Source: Bdellovibrionales bacterium Ga0074137
GTDB lineage: Bacteria; Bdellovibrionota; Bdellovibrionia; Bdellovibrionales; JAMPXM01
Reading direction: 5' to 3'
DNA: 64,000 bases
Assembly: GCA_001464715.1 (NCBI GenBank)
Contig: LNDT01000032.1
Span: forward strand, 62,001 to 126,000
Of the stretch, positions 17,371-25,797 are shown piece by piece. Under the pieces are notes generated by a model. It worked only from the letters and a program-made list of their open reading frames with translations. It did no database searches and was not told the origin of the DNA. The position numbers and the translations under genes were made by a program. Position 1 is the stretch's first letter. Every line of letters begins with the position of its first letter.

Positions 17371-17454
17371 TTTTGAGGGAAAAGATCTTATGGGGCGGAT
17401 TGATCTCAAAGCCTACATCAATGGCCAGTTCGTCATGGTTGGGTGTGAGTCTCC

Positions 17455-17919
17455 TCAGCCCAGATGAGATTCTGTCGCCGCAGTTGCGACAAATTCTCCC
17501 AGGAAGCGAGCAGCGATCGAGGATTCTGAGTCCGAGATCGTGGCCAAGATGCTGATTCGGGCGATACCTTTTTTCTCGTAGGTTTTTAAGAACATCTCGA
17601 AATCTTTTTGAGCCGGAGCTTTCGCGGTCGCGAGGATCGCCGACGTGACCGGCTTTACGTAGTCGACTTCGCTGCGTTTCAAAACGACGTGGCACTTGTG
17701 TCCTCGCGCCGACATCGCGTGAAAAAGCCATGTGTAACCTGACAAAATTAAAAGCGCGCTGAGACTTCCGCCAAAAGCGGTCCCAAGGTGATTGCTGTTT
17801 GGTGCGAGAGGGGCAGATACTTCGGCGCTCTCGTCGTCGGATTTTTGGACTCCAGCGCCAAGCGCTTGGCTCAAAGGAATTTGCTGATGAAGAAAAGCTT
17901 GAAGCTCTGGCGTTAGCAT
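17455..17919 (-). CDS. YiiD C-terminal-type thioesterase
   Basis: A 154-residue hot-dog-fold protein of the putative thioesterase family seen as the C-terminal domain of E. coli YiiD. It has APLAPNSNHLGTAFGGSLSA, the typical N-H-x-G-T-A-F-G-G segment, near residue 40. The start at 17919 (MLTPELQAF) is preferred over an upstream in-frame ATG at 17988 that would overlap the OsmC gene. The substrate is unknown. It lies 13 bases downstream of OsmC on the same strand. Confidence 0.75.
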   Translation of the reverse strand: MLTPELQAFLHQQIPLSQALGAGVQKSDDESAEVSAPLAPNSNHLGTAFGGSLSALLILSGYTWLFHAMSARGHKCHVVLKRSEVDYVKPVTSAILATAKAPAQKDFEMFLKTYEKKGIARISILATISDSESSIAARFLGEFVATAATESHLG

Positions 17920-17932
17920 GATGGCCCCGCTG

Positions 17933-18337
17933 TTAAAGCCAAGTGAACTGCATATTGACTTCGAGGCCTTCCGAAAGACTTTTGGCAACGGGACACGTGC
18001 GCGCGATGGTTTCTAGTTTTTCTCGAGCCGAAAAAGGAACCGTCGACGGCATTTCGACTTTCACAGTGAGCGAAGAAATTCGGCGTGGATTTGCTGCCAT
18101 CTCCTTGATCACTTCCGATTTCGCTCCCTTCATGTCGATGTCTTCTCGCTCGGCACTGATGGCCATCACGGTGAGCAGGCATGAGCCTAGGGCTGCGGCG
18201 ACCAAGTCTGTCGGCGAAAATGACTCGCCCCGACCGTTGTTGTCTTTTGGAGCATCTGTTTCTAGAACGGCGCGTGATGGTTCGTGAGTCACCTGAGAAT
18301 GTTTCTCGCCCTGGTAGACAGCTTCGATTTTGACCAC
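17933..18337 (-). CDS. OsmC family protein
   Basis: A 134-residue OsmC/Ohr-superfamily protein. The two redox cysteines occur in the expected contexts: GSCLLTVMAISAERE and TCPVAKSLSEGLEVN, with the SPTDLVAAALGSC helix before the first. Family members reduce organic hydroperoxides, though the YhfA-like subgroup is less well characterised. GTG 18337 is chosen because GGGAG precedes it by 6 bases; an in-frame ATG at 18388 has no such site. Confidence 0.85.
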   Translation of the reverse strand: MVKIEAVYQGEKHSQVTHEPSRAVLETDAPKDNNGRGESFSPTDLVAAALGSCLLTVMAISAEREDIDMKGAKSEVIKEMAANPRRISSLTVKVEMPSTVPFSAREKLETIARTCPVAKSLSEGLEVNMQFTWL

Positions 18338-18432
18338 ATGTTCTCCCGGTGTGTGCAGATGTGTTCTGGTGTGATAGTAAGAAAACAAGAAACGTACACC
18401 TGCTTTTTGGTCGTACGAAAGGAACTTTAGAC

Positions 18433-19041
18433 ATGGGTTTTAGAATGAGTCTTTATTCGAAGGTTTTAAGTGGTCTCGTTGCTGTTTTTGTCGCCGCTGG
18501 TCTGACGGGATGCGGGCTTCAGTCGATTCCGATGGCGAAGAATGATGTCGATGCGACGATGGCTGAAGTTATGAACCAGTACAAAAGGCGTTCGGATCTA
18601 GTTCCAAACCTTGTTGAAACCGTGAAGGGTTACGCCAAGCAGGAAAACTCGACGCTTGTCGCCGTCACGGAAGCTCGTGCGAAAGCGACATCGGTCAATA
18701 TTGATCCGTCGAAGGTGAGTCCTGAAGACCTTGCGAAATTCTCTCAAGCTCAAGGGCAGCTGTCGCAGGCATTGGGGCGTCTCATGATGGTTACCGAAAA
18801 TTATCCTGACCTAAAATCCAATGCGAACTTTCGCGATCTTCAAGCCCAACTTGAAGGCACCGAGAACCGGATCACAATTGCTCGTCAGCGCTACATTGAA
18901 TCGATCAAAGGTTTCAATAATCTGGTCACGGTGTTTCCGACGAGCCTCACGAACACGCTGATGTTTAAACACCAGCCGATGCCGCAGTTTGGAGCGGACA
19001 TGACCGAGGAAGAGAAAAAAGCTCCTGCGGTGAAGTTCTAA
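18433..19041 (+). CDS. LemA family lipoprotein
   Basis: A 202-residue LemA-family protein. A signal peptide with lipobox LTGC near residue 23 is followed by the LemA core of long helices (MNQYKRRSDLVPNLVETVKG near 45-65, then a second amphipathic helix pair). LemA proteins are membrane-attached and of unknown function, often encoded next to TPM-domain proteins, as here. Its stop overlaps the start of the next gene (TAATG). Confidence 0.88.
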   Translation: MGFRMSLYSKVLSGLVAVFVAAGLTGCGLQSIPMAKNDVDATMAEVMNQYKRRSDLVPNLVETVKGYAKQENSTLVAVTEARAKATSVNIDPSKVSPEDLAKFSQAQGQLSQALGRLMMVTENYPDLKSNANFRDLQAQLEGTENRITIARQRYIESIKGFNNLVTVFPTSLTNTLMFKHQPMPQFGADMTEEEKKAPAVKF

Positions 19042-19829
19042 TGTTTCGCGGCGGTTCGCGCGCCCCTTCGGCGGTCTTCCAGGGCGTGGTTGGTCTCATC
19101 GGCGGACTGCTGGTAGCTTCGTTGTCATTTTCAGTAGCGTGGGCTCAGTTTCAAGTCCCGCCGCTGACGGGGCCCGTTGTGGATGGCGCCGAAATTTTAA
19201 ATCCAGATCATCGGATGAGAATTGAGGCGACACTTCGAGCGTTAAGAGAGCGCGGTGGACCGCAAGTCAACGTCGTTACCGTCGACACTCTGAACGGAAC
19301 ACCGATTGAAGCGGCTGCGATTCAAATTGCCGATGCTTGGAAGATTGGCGATCAAAAGCGCGACGACGGTCTTTTGTTTCTGATTGCGATGAGTGACCGA
19401 CGATTGCGGGTTGAAGTCGGCCAGGGCCTTGAGGGTGTTTTGACCGATGTCGAAAGTAAACGCATTATCGACGATCTCGTGACTCCGTACTTCCGTGCAG
19501 GAAAGCCAAGCGACGGAATTTTGTTGGGTGTTGGTGCCATACTCTCGAAAATTGCTCCGGAGTCCGTGGCTTCATTGGGCGAAATACCTTCAAGAGTTCA
19601 GAGAACGAAATCCAAGCGCGAGGGTGGCCTTCCGCTTCCAATTTTAATTCTAGCCATCGTATTTTTTATTTTTTCAACGCGTCGGGGTCGGCGATCCGGA
19701 CTGCTGGGAGCATTGGCGGGAGCCGCGCTCTCTTCGGGGCGGGGCGGTGGATTTTCGGGTGGCGGTGGCGGTGGTTGGTCTGGCGGCGGCGGCGGATTTT
19801 CGGGCGGCGGCGCATCGGGAGGTTGGTAA
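19041..19829 (+). CDS. TPM-domain protein (YgcG family) with Gly-rich tail
   Basis: A 262-residue exported protein: signal peptide (residues ~15-36), TPM domain (about 45-185, with the QKRDDGLLFLIAMSDRRLRV and GVLTDVESKRIIDD signatures), one membrane span near 205, and a C-terminal tail that is almost all glycine with regular Trp/Phe. TPM domains act in photosystem II repair in plants and are of unclear role in bacteria. It is translationally coupled to LemA before it and a second TPM gene after it. Confidence 0.85.
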   Translation: MFRGGSRAPSAVFQGVVGLIGGLLVASLSFSVAWAQFQVPPLTGPVVDGAEILNPDHRMRIEATLRALRERGGPQVNVVTVDTLNGTPIEAAAIQIADAWKIGDQKRDDGLLFLIAMSDRRLRVEVGQGLEGVLTDVESKRIIDDLVTPYFRAGKPSDGILLGVGAILSKIAPESVASLGEIPSRVQRTKSKREGGLPLPILILAIVFFIFSTRRGRRSGLLGALAGAALSSGRGGGFSGGGGGGWSGGGGGFSGGGASGGW

Positions 19830-20569
19830 TGATCGCGGAACTTCCAGTTTGGCTTGAAGACTCACTCTCGCTTGAAGAAGTTGGTCGCATCGAAGCGGCC
19901 GTGAAAGCGGCAGAAAAAAGAACATCGGCAGAGATTGTCCCGATGATTGTTCATCGTTCAACATTGAAGGCGACGGGGGACCGAATTCTTTTTTGGATTT
20001 GCTTTGGTCTTTTTGGGATCACCGGTGCCATGGGGCTTTCGTTGATCGGCGGACTTGACGAGTTGATTCTTGATCGGATTCTTACGGCGGTAGGGCTTTG
20101 GCCATCGACCGAGCTTCACACTGTTCTTGCGATTTTCGTGGAAATTGCGGTCGGTGGCGTTGCATTTCTGGCAGCGTGGTTGCTCTCGACATGGCTTTCG
20201 GGTTTCGATGCAGCTCATCGATTTGTATTTCCGGTTTCCGATCAAACTCTTGAGAGCGAGCATCGTGCTGAGCTTGAGTTTTTTGCCTCGGACCTTCGTT
20301 CTACAAAATCGCGAAGTGGGGTTTTATTGTTTGTTTCGATGCTTGAGCACCGAGCTGTGATTTTGGCCGATCAAGCTGTGATCGATAAAGTCGATCCGAA
20401 ACTTTGGACTGAAACTTTGACGAGACTTCTGGGAGCCATTCGAAACGGGCAAATGGGTCAGGGATACGTCGATGCGGTCGGTACAATGGCCAAAGTTTTA
20501 GAAGTGCATTTTCCACTGCAAGCTGAAGATCGAAATGAGTTGGAAGATCGGCTGCGAATCCTAGAGTAA
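19829..20569 (+). CDS. membrane protein with divergent TPM domain
   Basis: A 246-residue protein. The opening IEAAVKAAEKRTSAEIVPMIV matches the start of a TPM domain; two or three hydrophobic segments follow (about 50-75 and 90-118), then a soluble part with LRSTKSRSGVLLFVSMLEHR. This is the third member of the common LemA-TPM-TPM cluster. ATG 19829 overlaps the previous stop (TAATG). Confidence 0.8.
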   Translation: MIAELPVWLEDSLSLEEVGRIEAAVKAAEKRTSAEIVPMIVHRSTLKATGDRILFWICFGLFGITGAMGLSLIGGLDELILDRILTAVGLWPSTELHTVLAIFVEIAVGGVAFLAAWLLSTWLSGFDAAHRFVFPVSDQTLESEHRAELEFFASDLRSTKSRSGVLLFVSMLEHRAVILADQAVIDKVDPKLWTETLTRLLGAIRNGQMGQGYVDAVGTMAKVLEVHFPLQAEDRNELEDRLRILE

Positions 20570-20573
20570 ACGC

Positions 20574-20700
20574 GGCGCCTTCCCCATTTCCGCGACACGG
20601 CCGTCCTTGCCCTCGCCCCATCCGCTCGGGCCTTCCGGGCCCTCGGCCCGCGCTTGCGCGGGCTTCCCGATGGGGAGGTCGCGAAAATGGGGAAGGCGCC
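20574..20700. repeat. 127-base palindromic element between convergent genes
   Basis: A 23-base left arm (20574-20596, starting GGCGCCTTCCCC) is matched by its reverse complement at 20678-20700 with one mismatch. The 81-base centre is very GC-rich and contains further pairings, such as CCCGCG with CGCGGG and CCCCATC with GATGGGG. The element starts 4 bases after the TPM gene and ends 48 bases before the convergent Fe-S carrier gene. It could be a bidirectional terminator or a REP/MITE-like element. Confidence 0.75.
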
Positions 20701-20748
20701 ACTCTCATTGGAAGGGCCTGGCACCGGTTTCGTTATTGGCTTGGAGTT

Positions 20749-21075
20749 TTAGACGCCGAACGAGGAGCCGCAGCCGCAGGTTTTTGAGGCGTTGGGATTT
20801 GAGAAGACGAAGCCTTTTCCGTTGAGGCCGCCTTCGAAATCGAGAGTCATGCCGGCAACGTACAGGAAGCTTTTTTTATCGATGACGACTTGAGTGCCGA
20901 AGTTCTCAAAAACTTTGTCGTCCTGCCCCACCTGACTATCGAAGTCGAGTTTATAGGACATTCCCGAGCAACCGCCCGGGATAATTTTAACGCGCAAAAA
21001 ACCGTCGACCGGCGAGGTGGATTCTTGTTTAAGGCGCTGGATCTGTTTTGCTGCTGATTCGCTAACCTGGACCAT
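20749..21075 (-). CDS. A-type iron-sulfur cluster carrier (HesB/IscA/ErpA family)
   Basis: A 108-residue A-type carrier. The three ligand cysteines are present: one in IPGGCSGMSY and two in the C-terminal TCGCGSSF. These proteins deliver Fe-S clusters to apo-enzymes in the cytoplasm. No isc or suf genes are near, which fits an ErpA-like stand-alone gene, but the exact subfamily cannot be told by eye. Confidence 0.9.
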   Translation of the reverse strand: MVQVSESAAKQIQRLKQESTSPVDGFLRVKIIPGGCSGMSYKLDFDSQVGQDDKVFENFGTQVVIDKKSFLYVAGMTLDFEGGLNGKGFVFSNPNASKTCGCGSSFGV

Positions 21076-21237
21076 AGAACATAGCTTACCAAAATCGGCC
21101 CGAGATTTCAGTCATAAAATGCCAGAATTCACTAAAACGAAGCTGGCGATCGTGGGTGAGCCTTTGCCTGGGCCATCTCCGCGAGCCCTTGTCTCGACTG
21201 AAACCGTGATCCAGAATGGCATGGGGGAGGTTTGCGG

Positions 21238-23508
21238 GTGAAACTCAAATTTGACGTTGATCCGAAGGTTCAAGATACGCTTCGATCGACCCAATGGGGC
21301 TCTCGCGCCAGCCGTATTTTGGGCCTGAACGGAGAGGTACTGCACAATATTGCCTCTGTCGAAGCCCCTCTGAGTTGGAGTGACCAGGCCGTTAATATCG
21401 TCGCTCGCCAATATTTCAGAAAATCTTTACCCGACGGAACGGCCGAAACAAGCGTTCGAGCGCTGATTTTTCGTGTGGTCGATGCGATTTGCAGTTTTGG
21501 TTTGGCGCGTGAGGTTTTTGAAACGAAGCAAGACGCGCAAAATTTTGCAGATCATCTGACCAGTCTCATCATCGACCAACGAGCCTCCTTCAATTCACCG
21601 GTCTGGTTTAATTGTGGGCTTTGGCAGAGCTACAAAGTCGTGGGTAACCCGGGCAACTGGGCCTGGGACTTTGATGAAGACCGCGCCGTTCCGATGCAAA
21701 ATGGTTTTGAGCGCCCGCAAAGTTCGGCGTGTTTTATTCAAAGCATCGATGATGATTTGAACTCGATTTTTGATCTCGTCAAAAAAGAAGCGCGTCTCTT
21801 TAAATACGGTAGCGGTTCGGGAACGAATTTTTCAAAAATTCGCGGACGGCAAGAGACCCTGTCGGGTGGCGGAGCAAGTTCGGGGCTAATGAGTTTTCTT
21901 GAGGTCTTTGATCGTGCGGCGGGTGCGACGAAGTCGGGCGGGACGACCCGCCGAGCGGCGAAGATGGTGTGTTTAGATTTGGATCATCCTGAAATTTTAG
22001 ATTTCATTCGCTGGAAAGCAAAAGAGGAAGCGAAAGCGCAGGCGCTAATTGCGGCTGGTTTTTCTGGGGGAATGGACGGTGAAGCGTACCGCACAGTCTC
22101 GGGCCAGAATTCGAACAACTCCGTGCGAGCGACGGATAATTTTTTTGAAGCCGTAAAAAGTGGTGCTCCGTGGTCGACTCGTGCGCGAACAACGGGACAC
22201 GTCGTAGAGACTTTTTCCGCGAGAGAAGTTCTTCGTTCTATAGCGGAATCGGCGTGGCTTTGCGCAGATCCAGGAATTCAATATGAAAATTCAATTCAAC
22301 GTTGGCACACATGTCAGACGACAGCGCCAATACGTGCGTCGAATCCTTGTTCCGAGTTCATGTTCTTGGATGATACGGCCTGCAATTTGGCTTCGCTCAA
22401 TCTGCTGAAGTTCTTGAATCGCGACGGCTCTTTTGCGATCGAGGAGTTTAAGCAAGCCGTGCGGACTCTGATCGTCGCGCAAGATCTGTTGGTGGATTTC
22501 GCAAGCTATCCCAGCGAGCTGGTCGCGGAAAATTCACATCGCTATCGTCCCTTGGGATTAGGCTTTGCGAATCTTGGTGCTGCGCTGATGGCTCAAGGCC
22601 TGGCCTATGATAGCGAGAAGAGCCGATCCTGGGCCGCCGCCGTAACATCGTTAATGACGGGCGAAGCCTACTTGGCGAGTGCTGGGTTGGCCGAGTCTCA
22701 GGGAGCCTTTGAGGGGTTTTCCGAAAATCGCCAAAGCATGATGAAAGTTATCGATCAGCATCGAAGCGCGTTGAGCGCTATACCACTTTCTTTGGATATT
22801 CTGGCGTCGGATATTTTGGAGGCTTCGAAGATCTCGTGGTCCACGGCCTACGAGCGCGGCTTAAAACATGGCTTTCGAAATTCGCAAGTCACAGTGCTTG
22901 CTCCGACGGGGACCATCGCTTTTATGATGGATTGTGACACCACGGGAATTGAACCCGATTTCGCCTTGGTGAAAACGAAAACATTGTCTGGCGGGGGACG
23001 TCTTGAGATTGTGAATCAATCTGTGTCTCGCGCGCTTGAAACTTTTCGATATTCGAAAGTCGAGGTCGAATCCATCCGGAAAAAAATCGAAAGCGGTGTT
23101 GCTGTCGAAAATTCCGGAGTCAGGACCGAGCACGTCGATGTGTTTAAGTGTGCTGGAGAGATTTCTCCGGAAGGCCATTTGCAAATGATGGCGGCGGTTC
23201 AGCCGTTTTTGAGTGGTGCTATTTCAAAAACAGTGAACCTTTCAGCGTCCGCCACTGTAGAAGATATCGAAGCCGTTTTTCTTCGAGGCTGGGAATTAGG
23301 TTTGAAGGCAGTCGCTGTTTACCGCGATCAATCCAAAAGCGCACAGCCACTGATGCGTTCTGGCGCTGGATCTGTTTCTAAGGGTGGTCCTAAAGATTTA
23401 AATCGAGTGAGGTCCTTCGGACTTTGCTCCGTGTGCTCGTACCCGACGGTGGTCAGCGGGACGTGTTGGGTGTGTCCGGCGTGTGGTCATTCGTTGGCTT
23501 GCTCTTAA
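21238..23508 (+). CDS. nrdJ: class II (vitamin B12-dependent) ribonucleotide reductase
   Basis: A 756-residue adenosylcobalamin-dependent reductase, making dNDPs or dNTPs independently of oxygen. It shows SPVWFNCGLW (residue ~120), the redox cysteine in SSACFIQSIDD, KYGSGSGTNFS, the thiyl-radical cysteine in NPCSEFMF, the partner cysteine in TACNLASLNL, and PTGTIAFMMDCDTTGIEP. The C-terminus is a Cys-rich tail (LCSVCSYP, CWVCPACGHS) that may rereduce the active site or bind zinc. GTG 21238 is chosen for its GGGGGAGG at 7 bases. The 3' end overlaps the convergent phytoene-synthase-like gene by 56 bases. Confidence 0.92.
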   Translation: MKLKFDVDPKVQDTLRSTQWGSRASRILGLNGEVLHNIASVEAPLSWSDQAVNIVARQYFRKSLPDGTAETSVRALIFRVVDAICSFGLAREVFETKQDAQNFADHLTSLIIDQRASFNSPVWFNCGLWQSYKVVGNPGNWAWDFDEDRAVPMQNGFERPQSSACFIQSIDDDLNSIFDLVKKEARLFKYGSGSGTNFSKIRGRQETLSGGGASSGLMSFLEVFDRAAGATKSGGTTRRAAKMVCLDLDHPEILDFIRWKAKEEAKAQALIAAGFSGGMDGEAYRTVSGQNSNNSVRATDNFFEAVKSGAPWSTRARTTGHVVETFSAREVLRSIAESAWLCADPGIQYENSIQRWHTCQTTAPIRASNPCSEFMFLDDTACNLASLNLLKFLNRDGSFAIEEFKQAVRTLIVAQDLLVDFASYPSELVAENSHRYRPLGLGFANLGAALMAQGLAYDSEKSRSWAAAVTSLMTGEAYLASAGLAESQGAFEGFSENRQSMMKVIDQHRSALSAIPLSLDILASDILEASKISWSTAYERGLKHGFRNSQVTVLAPTGTIAFMMDCDTTGIEPDFALVKTKTLSGGGRLEIVNQSVSRALETFRYSKVEVESIRKKIESGVAVENSGVRTEHVDVFKCAGEISPEGHLQMMAAVQPFLSGAISKTVNLSASATVEDIEAVFLRGWELGLKAVAVYRDQSKSAQPLMRSGAGSVSKGGPKDLNRVRSFGLCSVCSYPTVVSGTCWVCPACGHSLACS

Positions 23509-24385
23509 GGCGCAAACTTTGATTCTTTAAAGCTAGCGAACGATCAATTGAGGCTGCAAGTGGCGAAGCCGCGAGTGGCCCGTTCGCTTGGTTTTTAGAC
23601 CGACGAAAAACTTCGGAAATCCTTCGAGCACACACAAGAATTAAAGCGTCGGCGGTTCGGTCAATAGTTGAGAGCATGGCGCTGGCCTTTTCGCGGTGGA
23701 GAATAAGCGCGATCGTAAAAACCAGCCGATACTTCAGTGAAACTTTCGGTAGAGAGTCTTTGAAAGATCGAAACAGAACGTCGGCCGAATTTGAGATCAC
23801 TTCCACAGGCATGCGACTTCGGCCGAGTTCGATATCGTGGCGATAGTTGCGCGTTAGCGATGTAAGTCGAGCACTGCTGGCGCCATCAACGGCCGCCTGG
23901 GTAAAGGATGCATCCAGATCGAGAATGCGACTGATGGCGCCTCCGAAAATTCCGCCGGTAAGAAAGGCATAGTTTAAAAGAGCCTCGAGGCTCTCAATCC
24001 GACGGTTTTCCGAATCAAAACGAAGTCCTTCAATAAAGTCGAGAGCCGTTGCTCGCGGAAGACCGAAGGCTTCTTCAAGAGAACACCATGCTTCCCAAGC
24101 GAGTCCGAAGTTAGGATTGGAATCGACAATCCCGTAGAATTTTGGCTGGTCGACAAGAGCCGTATGAGTCTCGCCTTGGCCGAAGAGAATTTCTAAATCT
24201 CCCACGGAGCGAAGGGCTTCATCCCGAGTTCCTGCCGCATCGACCGAGTGCCTTAAAATTTCAATAAAGAGAAGTAGAGCCTCGATCCCCTCACGTTGCT
24301 CGGGCGCCATGAGGCGGGTGAGCGCGTAGACTGTGAAGTTTTGTCTTCGAAGGTGAGTTCGAAGAACTGAGGCCTCCAGTCGCAT
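23453..24385 (-). CDS. phytoene/squalene synthase-like protein with eroded Asp motifs
   Basis: A 310-residue protein that aligns over its core with CrtB: ALDFIEGLRFD (residue ~114, CrtB FDHLEGFAMD), NYAFLTGGIFGGAISRIL (138-155, CrtB CYHVAGVVG) and LTSLTRNYRHDIELGRSRMP (174-193, CrtB LTNIARDIVDDAHAGRCYLP). The two Asp-rich Mg-diphosphate motifs are largely lost: the DDVIDD position reads RHSVDAA (45-51) and the second motif reads RNYRHD (179-184). Ordinary phytoene synthase activity is therefore doubtful. ATG 24385 is one base after the crtY-like stop, so the two are coupled. Confidence 0.7.
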   Translation of the reverse strand: MRLEASVLRTHLRRQNFTVYALTRLMAPEQREGIEALLLFIEILRHSVDAAGTRDEALRSVGDLEILFGQGETHTALVDQPKFYGIVDSNPNFGLAWEAWCSLEEAFGLPRATALDFIEGLRFDSENRRIESLEALLNYAFLTGGIFGGAISRILDLDASFTQAAVDGASSARLTSLTRNYRHDIELGRSRMPVEVISNSADVLFRSFKDSLPKVSLKYRLVFTIALILHREKASAMLSTIDRTADALILVCARRISEVFRRSKNQANGPLAASPLAASIDRSLALKNQSLRLKSKPTNDHTPDTPNTSR

Positions 24386-24386
24386 C

Positions 24387-25616
24387 TTATATCTCCGCCG
24401 GCAATTTTGCCGTTTCAGCGGAAGGTGTCGTCGCGGAATCATCCGCCCAATTTTTTGTTGCACGGCCTGGTCGGACGAAGGGTTTTGCTCCCATGATTTT
24501 TGGTCTGTCCGCACGGTCTGACATTCCAGCAAAGTAGCGCGAGATAACATCGTCCCGGAGGCCATAGAATCGTTCCATAATCTGATAGCGAAGCGAAGGC
24601 TCAACCGCGCGATAAATTAGTCTGTTGAGTCGGCGGTAAAATGTCTGCTGCTCAATCCAATTCTTTCGGTAATCTCGAAGATCCGCTCGTGCAGGTCCTG
24701 TTCGCAGTTGCTCAAGCGAGCTGATGAACTCGGCGAGACGAACAGCGTCCGGAAGCGACTGAGTTGTCGAGGAATGAAACCATCCAAAGCGAGACGAAAT
24801 TGCGATCGGAGATTCGTCTTCAAAGTCTTCGCCAGAGACTTCGAGGACTTTTGGAGTTTTGTCGAAACTTAAAGAGTGCATGGGCATTGGGCGACAACCG
24901 GTCTCTTCACGCTCGATGGATTCAACCTCCCATCCCGCACGTTCTGCATACGCCAAAATGCTTCGCGAGATTCTGGCGTGATTCAAATCTGGAGTCGAAC
25001 TGAGAAATTGTTCTTGAACGAAAACTCGCGATTCATCCCATGGCTGACAAGTGAAGTACCGATGGCCATCCATTTGCGGAACAGTTGCGTCCACCCAGAT
25101 AGGTCGCTGAAGACCGTGCGGTTTTTTCAGCTTTAGATCAAAGCCGATAAACTTCATCCATCCGCAGGGCGCTCCGGCGAAAGTTTTATGAGTCGTGTGC
25201 TCCGGTGAAATTCCTGACGCATCAATCACGAGGGGGGCTCGAAGAACTTCACCCGTCGAAGTTTTTACGTGGCAATCGCTAATTTCCACGACAGCGCACT
25301 CCAGTCGAACGTTTCGCCCAAGACGCTTCATTAACGTTTCGTGAAAGCTCTCTGGCCGCAGACTGTGAATTCTGCATTCGATGGTTCTTTCGGACGACGG
25401 AAACCGCACATCGAGTGCGTCCCACGTTTTGGTGATGAGTTCTTCAAACCAAAGTGTCTCTTTTTCGGGACCAAAAAAGTTCCATGTGTGATTTCCGCCG
25501 AGGCGCTGGCCTTGTTCCAGAAGCAGGACCTTTTTCTGTGGATGAACAGCATTCAGACGCAACGCAATGAGTCCGCCAGCAAGCCCCCCTCCGACCACGA
25601 TGATGTCAGCGTTCAT
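24387..25616 (-). CDS. CrtY-type lycopene cyclase-like flavoprotein
   Basis: A 409-residue protein with the CrtY layout: dinucleotide-binding GGGLAGGLIALRL (9-21), GGNHTWNFFGP (40-50), PHGLQRPIWVDATVPQ (166-181), a C-terminal FYRRLNRLIYRAVEPSLRY and RFYGLRDDVISRYFAG. In the segment that holds the catalytic Glu of Pantoea CrtY (LIEDT) this protein reads FVQEQ (199-203), so the Glu is replaced by Gln201 in an ungapped alignment; the FIGQEW segment reads FIGFDL. FAD binding looks intact. ATG 25616 is preferred; in-frame starts also exist at 25646 and 25691. Confidence 0.75.
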   Translation of the reverse strand: MNADIIVVGGGLAGGLIALRLNAVHPQKKVLLLEQGQRLGGNHTWNFFGPEKETLWFEELITKTWDALDVRFPSSERTIECRIHSLRPESFHETLMKRLGRNVRLECAVVEISDCHVKTSTGEVLRAPLVIDASGISPEHTTHKTFAGAPCGWMKFIGFDLKLKKPHGLQRPIWVDATVPQMDGHRYFTCQPWDESRVFVQEQFLSSTPDLNHARISRSILAYAERAGWEVESIEREETGCRPMPMHSLSFDKTPKVLEVSGEDFEDESPIAISSRFGWFHSSTTQSLPDAVRLAEFISSLEQLRTGPARADLRDYRKNWIEQQTFYRRLNRLIYRAVEPSLRYQIMERFYGLRDDVISRYFAGMSDRADRPKIMGAKPFVRPGRATKNWADDSATTPSAETAKLPAEI

Positions 25617-25797
25617 GCCAAACTGATCCGTTAAAGTTCGTTCCATCGAAGAGTGGTTTTTCCGGGCTTTTTGATTGCGATTCATCATCAAATTGTAAAG
25701 GGACGACGAGGATATGAGTCAAAGAAGAAGACGGCCTTGACGCGTGCGGCTTGGTGCCGCGAGAGTCTTCTCTTTCAAAGGGTAACAAGGGGTTTTC

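Noticed and set aside
19666-19964. Minus-strand Arg-rich open frame over the glycine-rich tail of the TPM protein
   Set aside because: The Arg/Pro richness is the complement of the GGC/GGT glycine codons on the plus strand.
24386-24604. N-terminal extension of the phytoene-synthase-like protein into the crtY-like gene
   Set aside because: It lies wholly in another frame of the coupled upstream gene; ATG 24385 is one base after that gene's stop.
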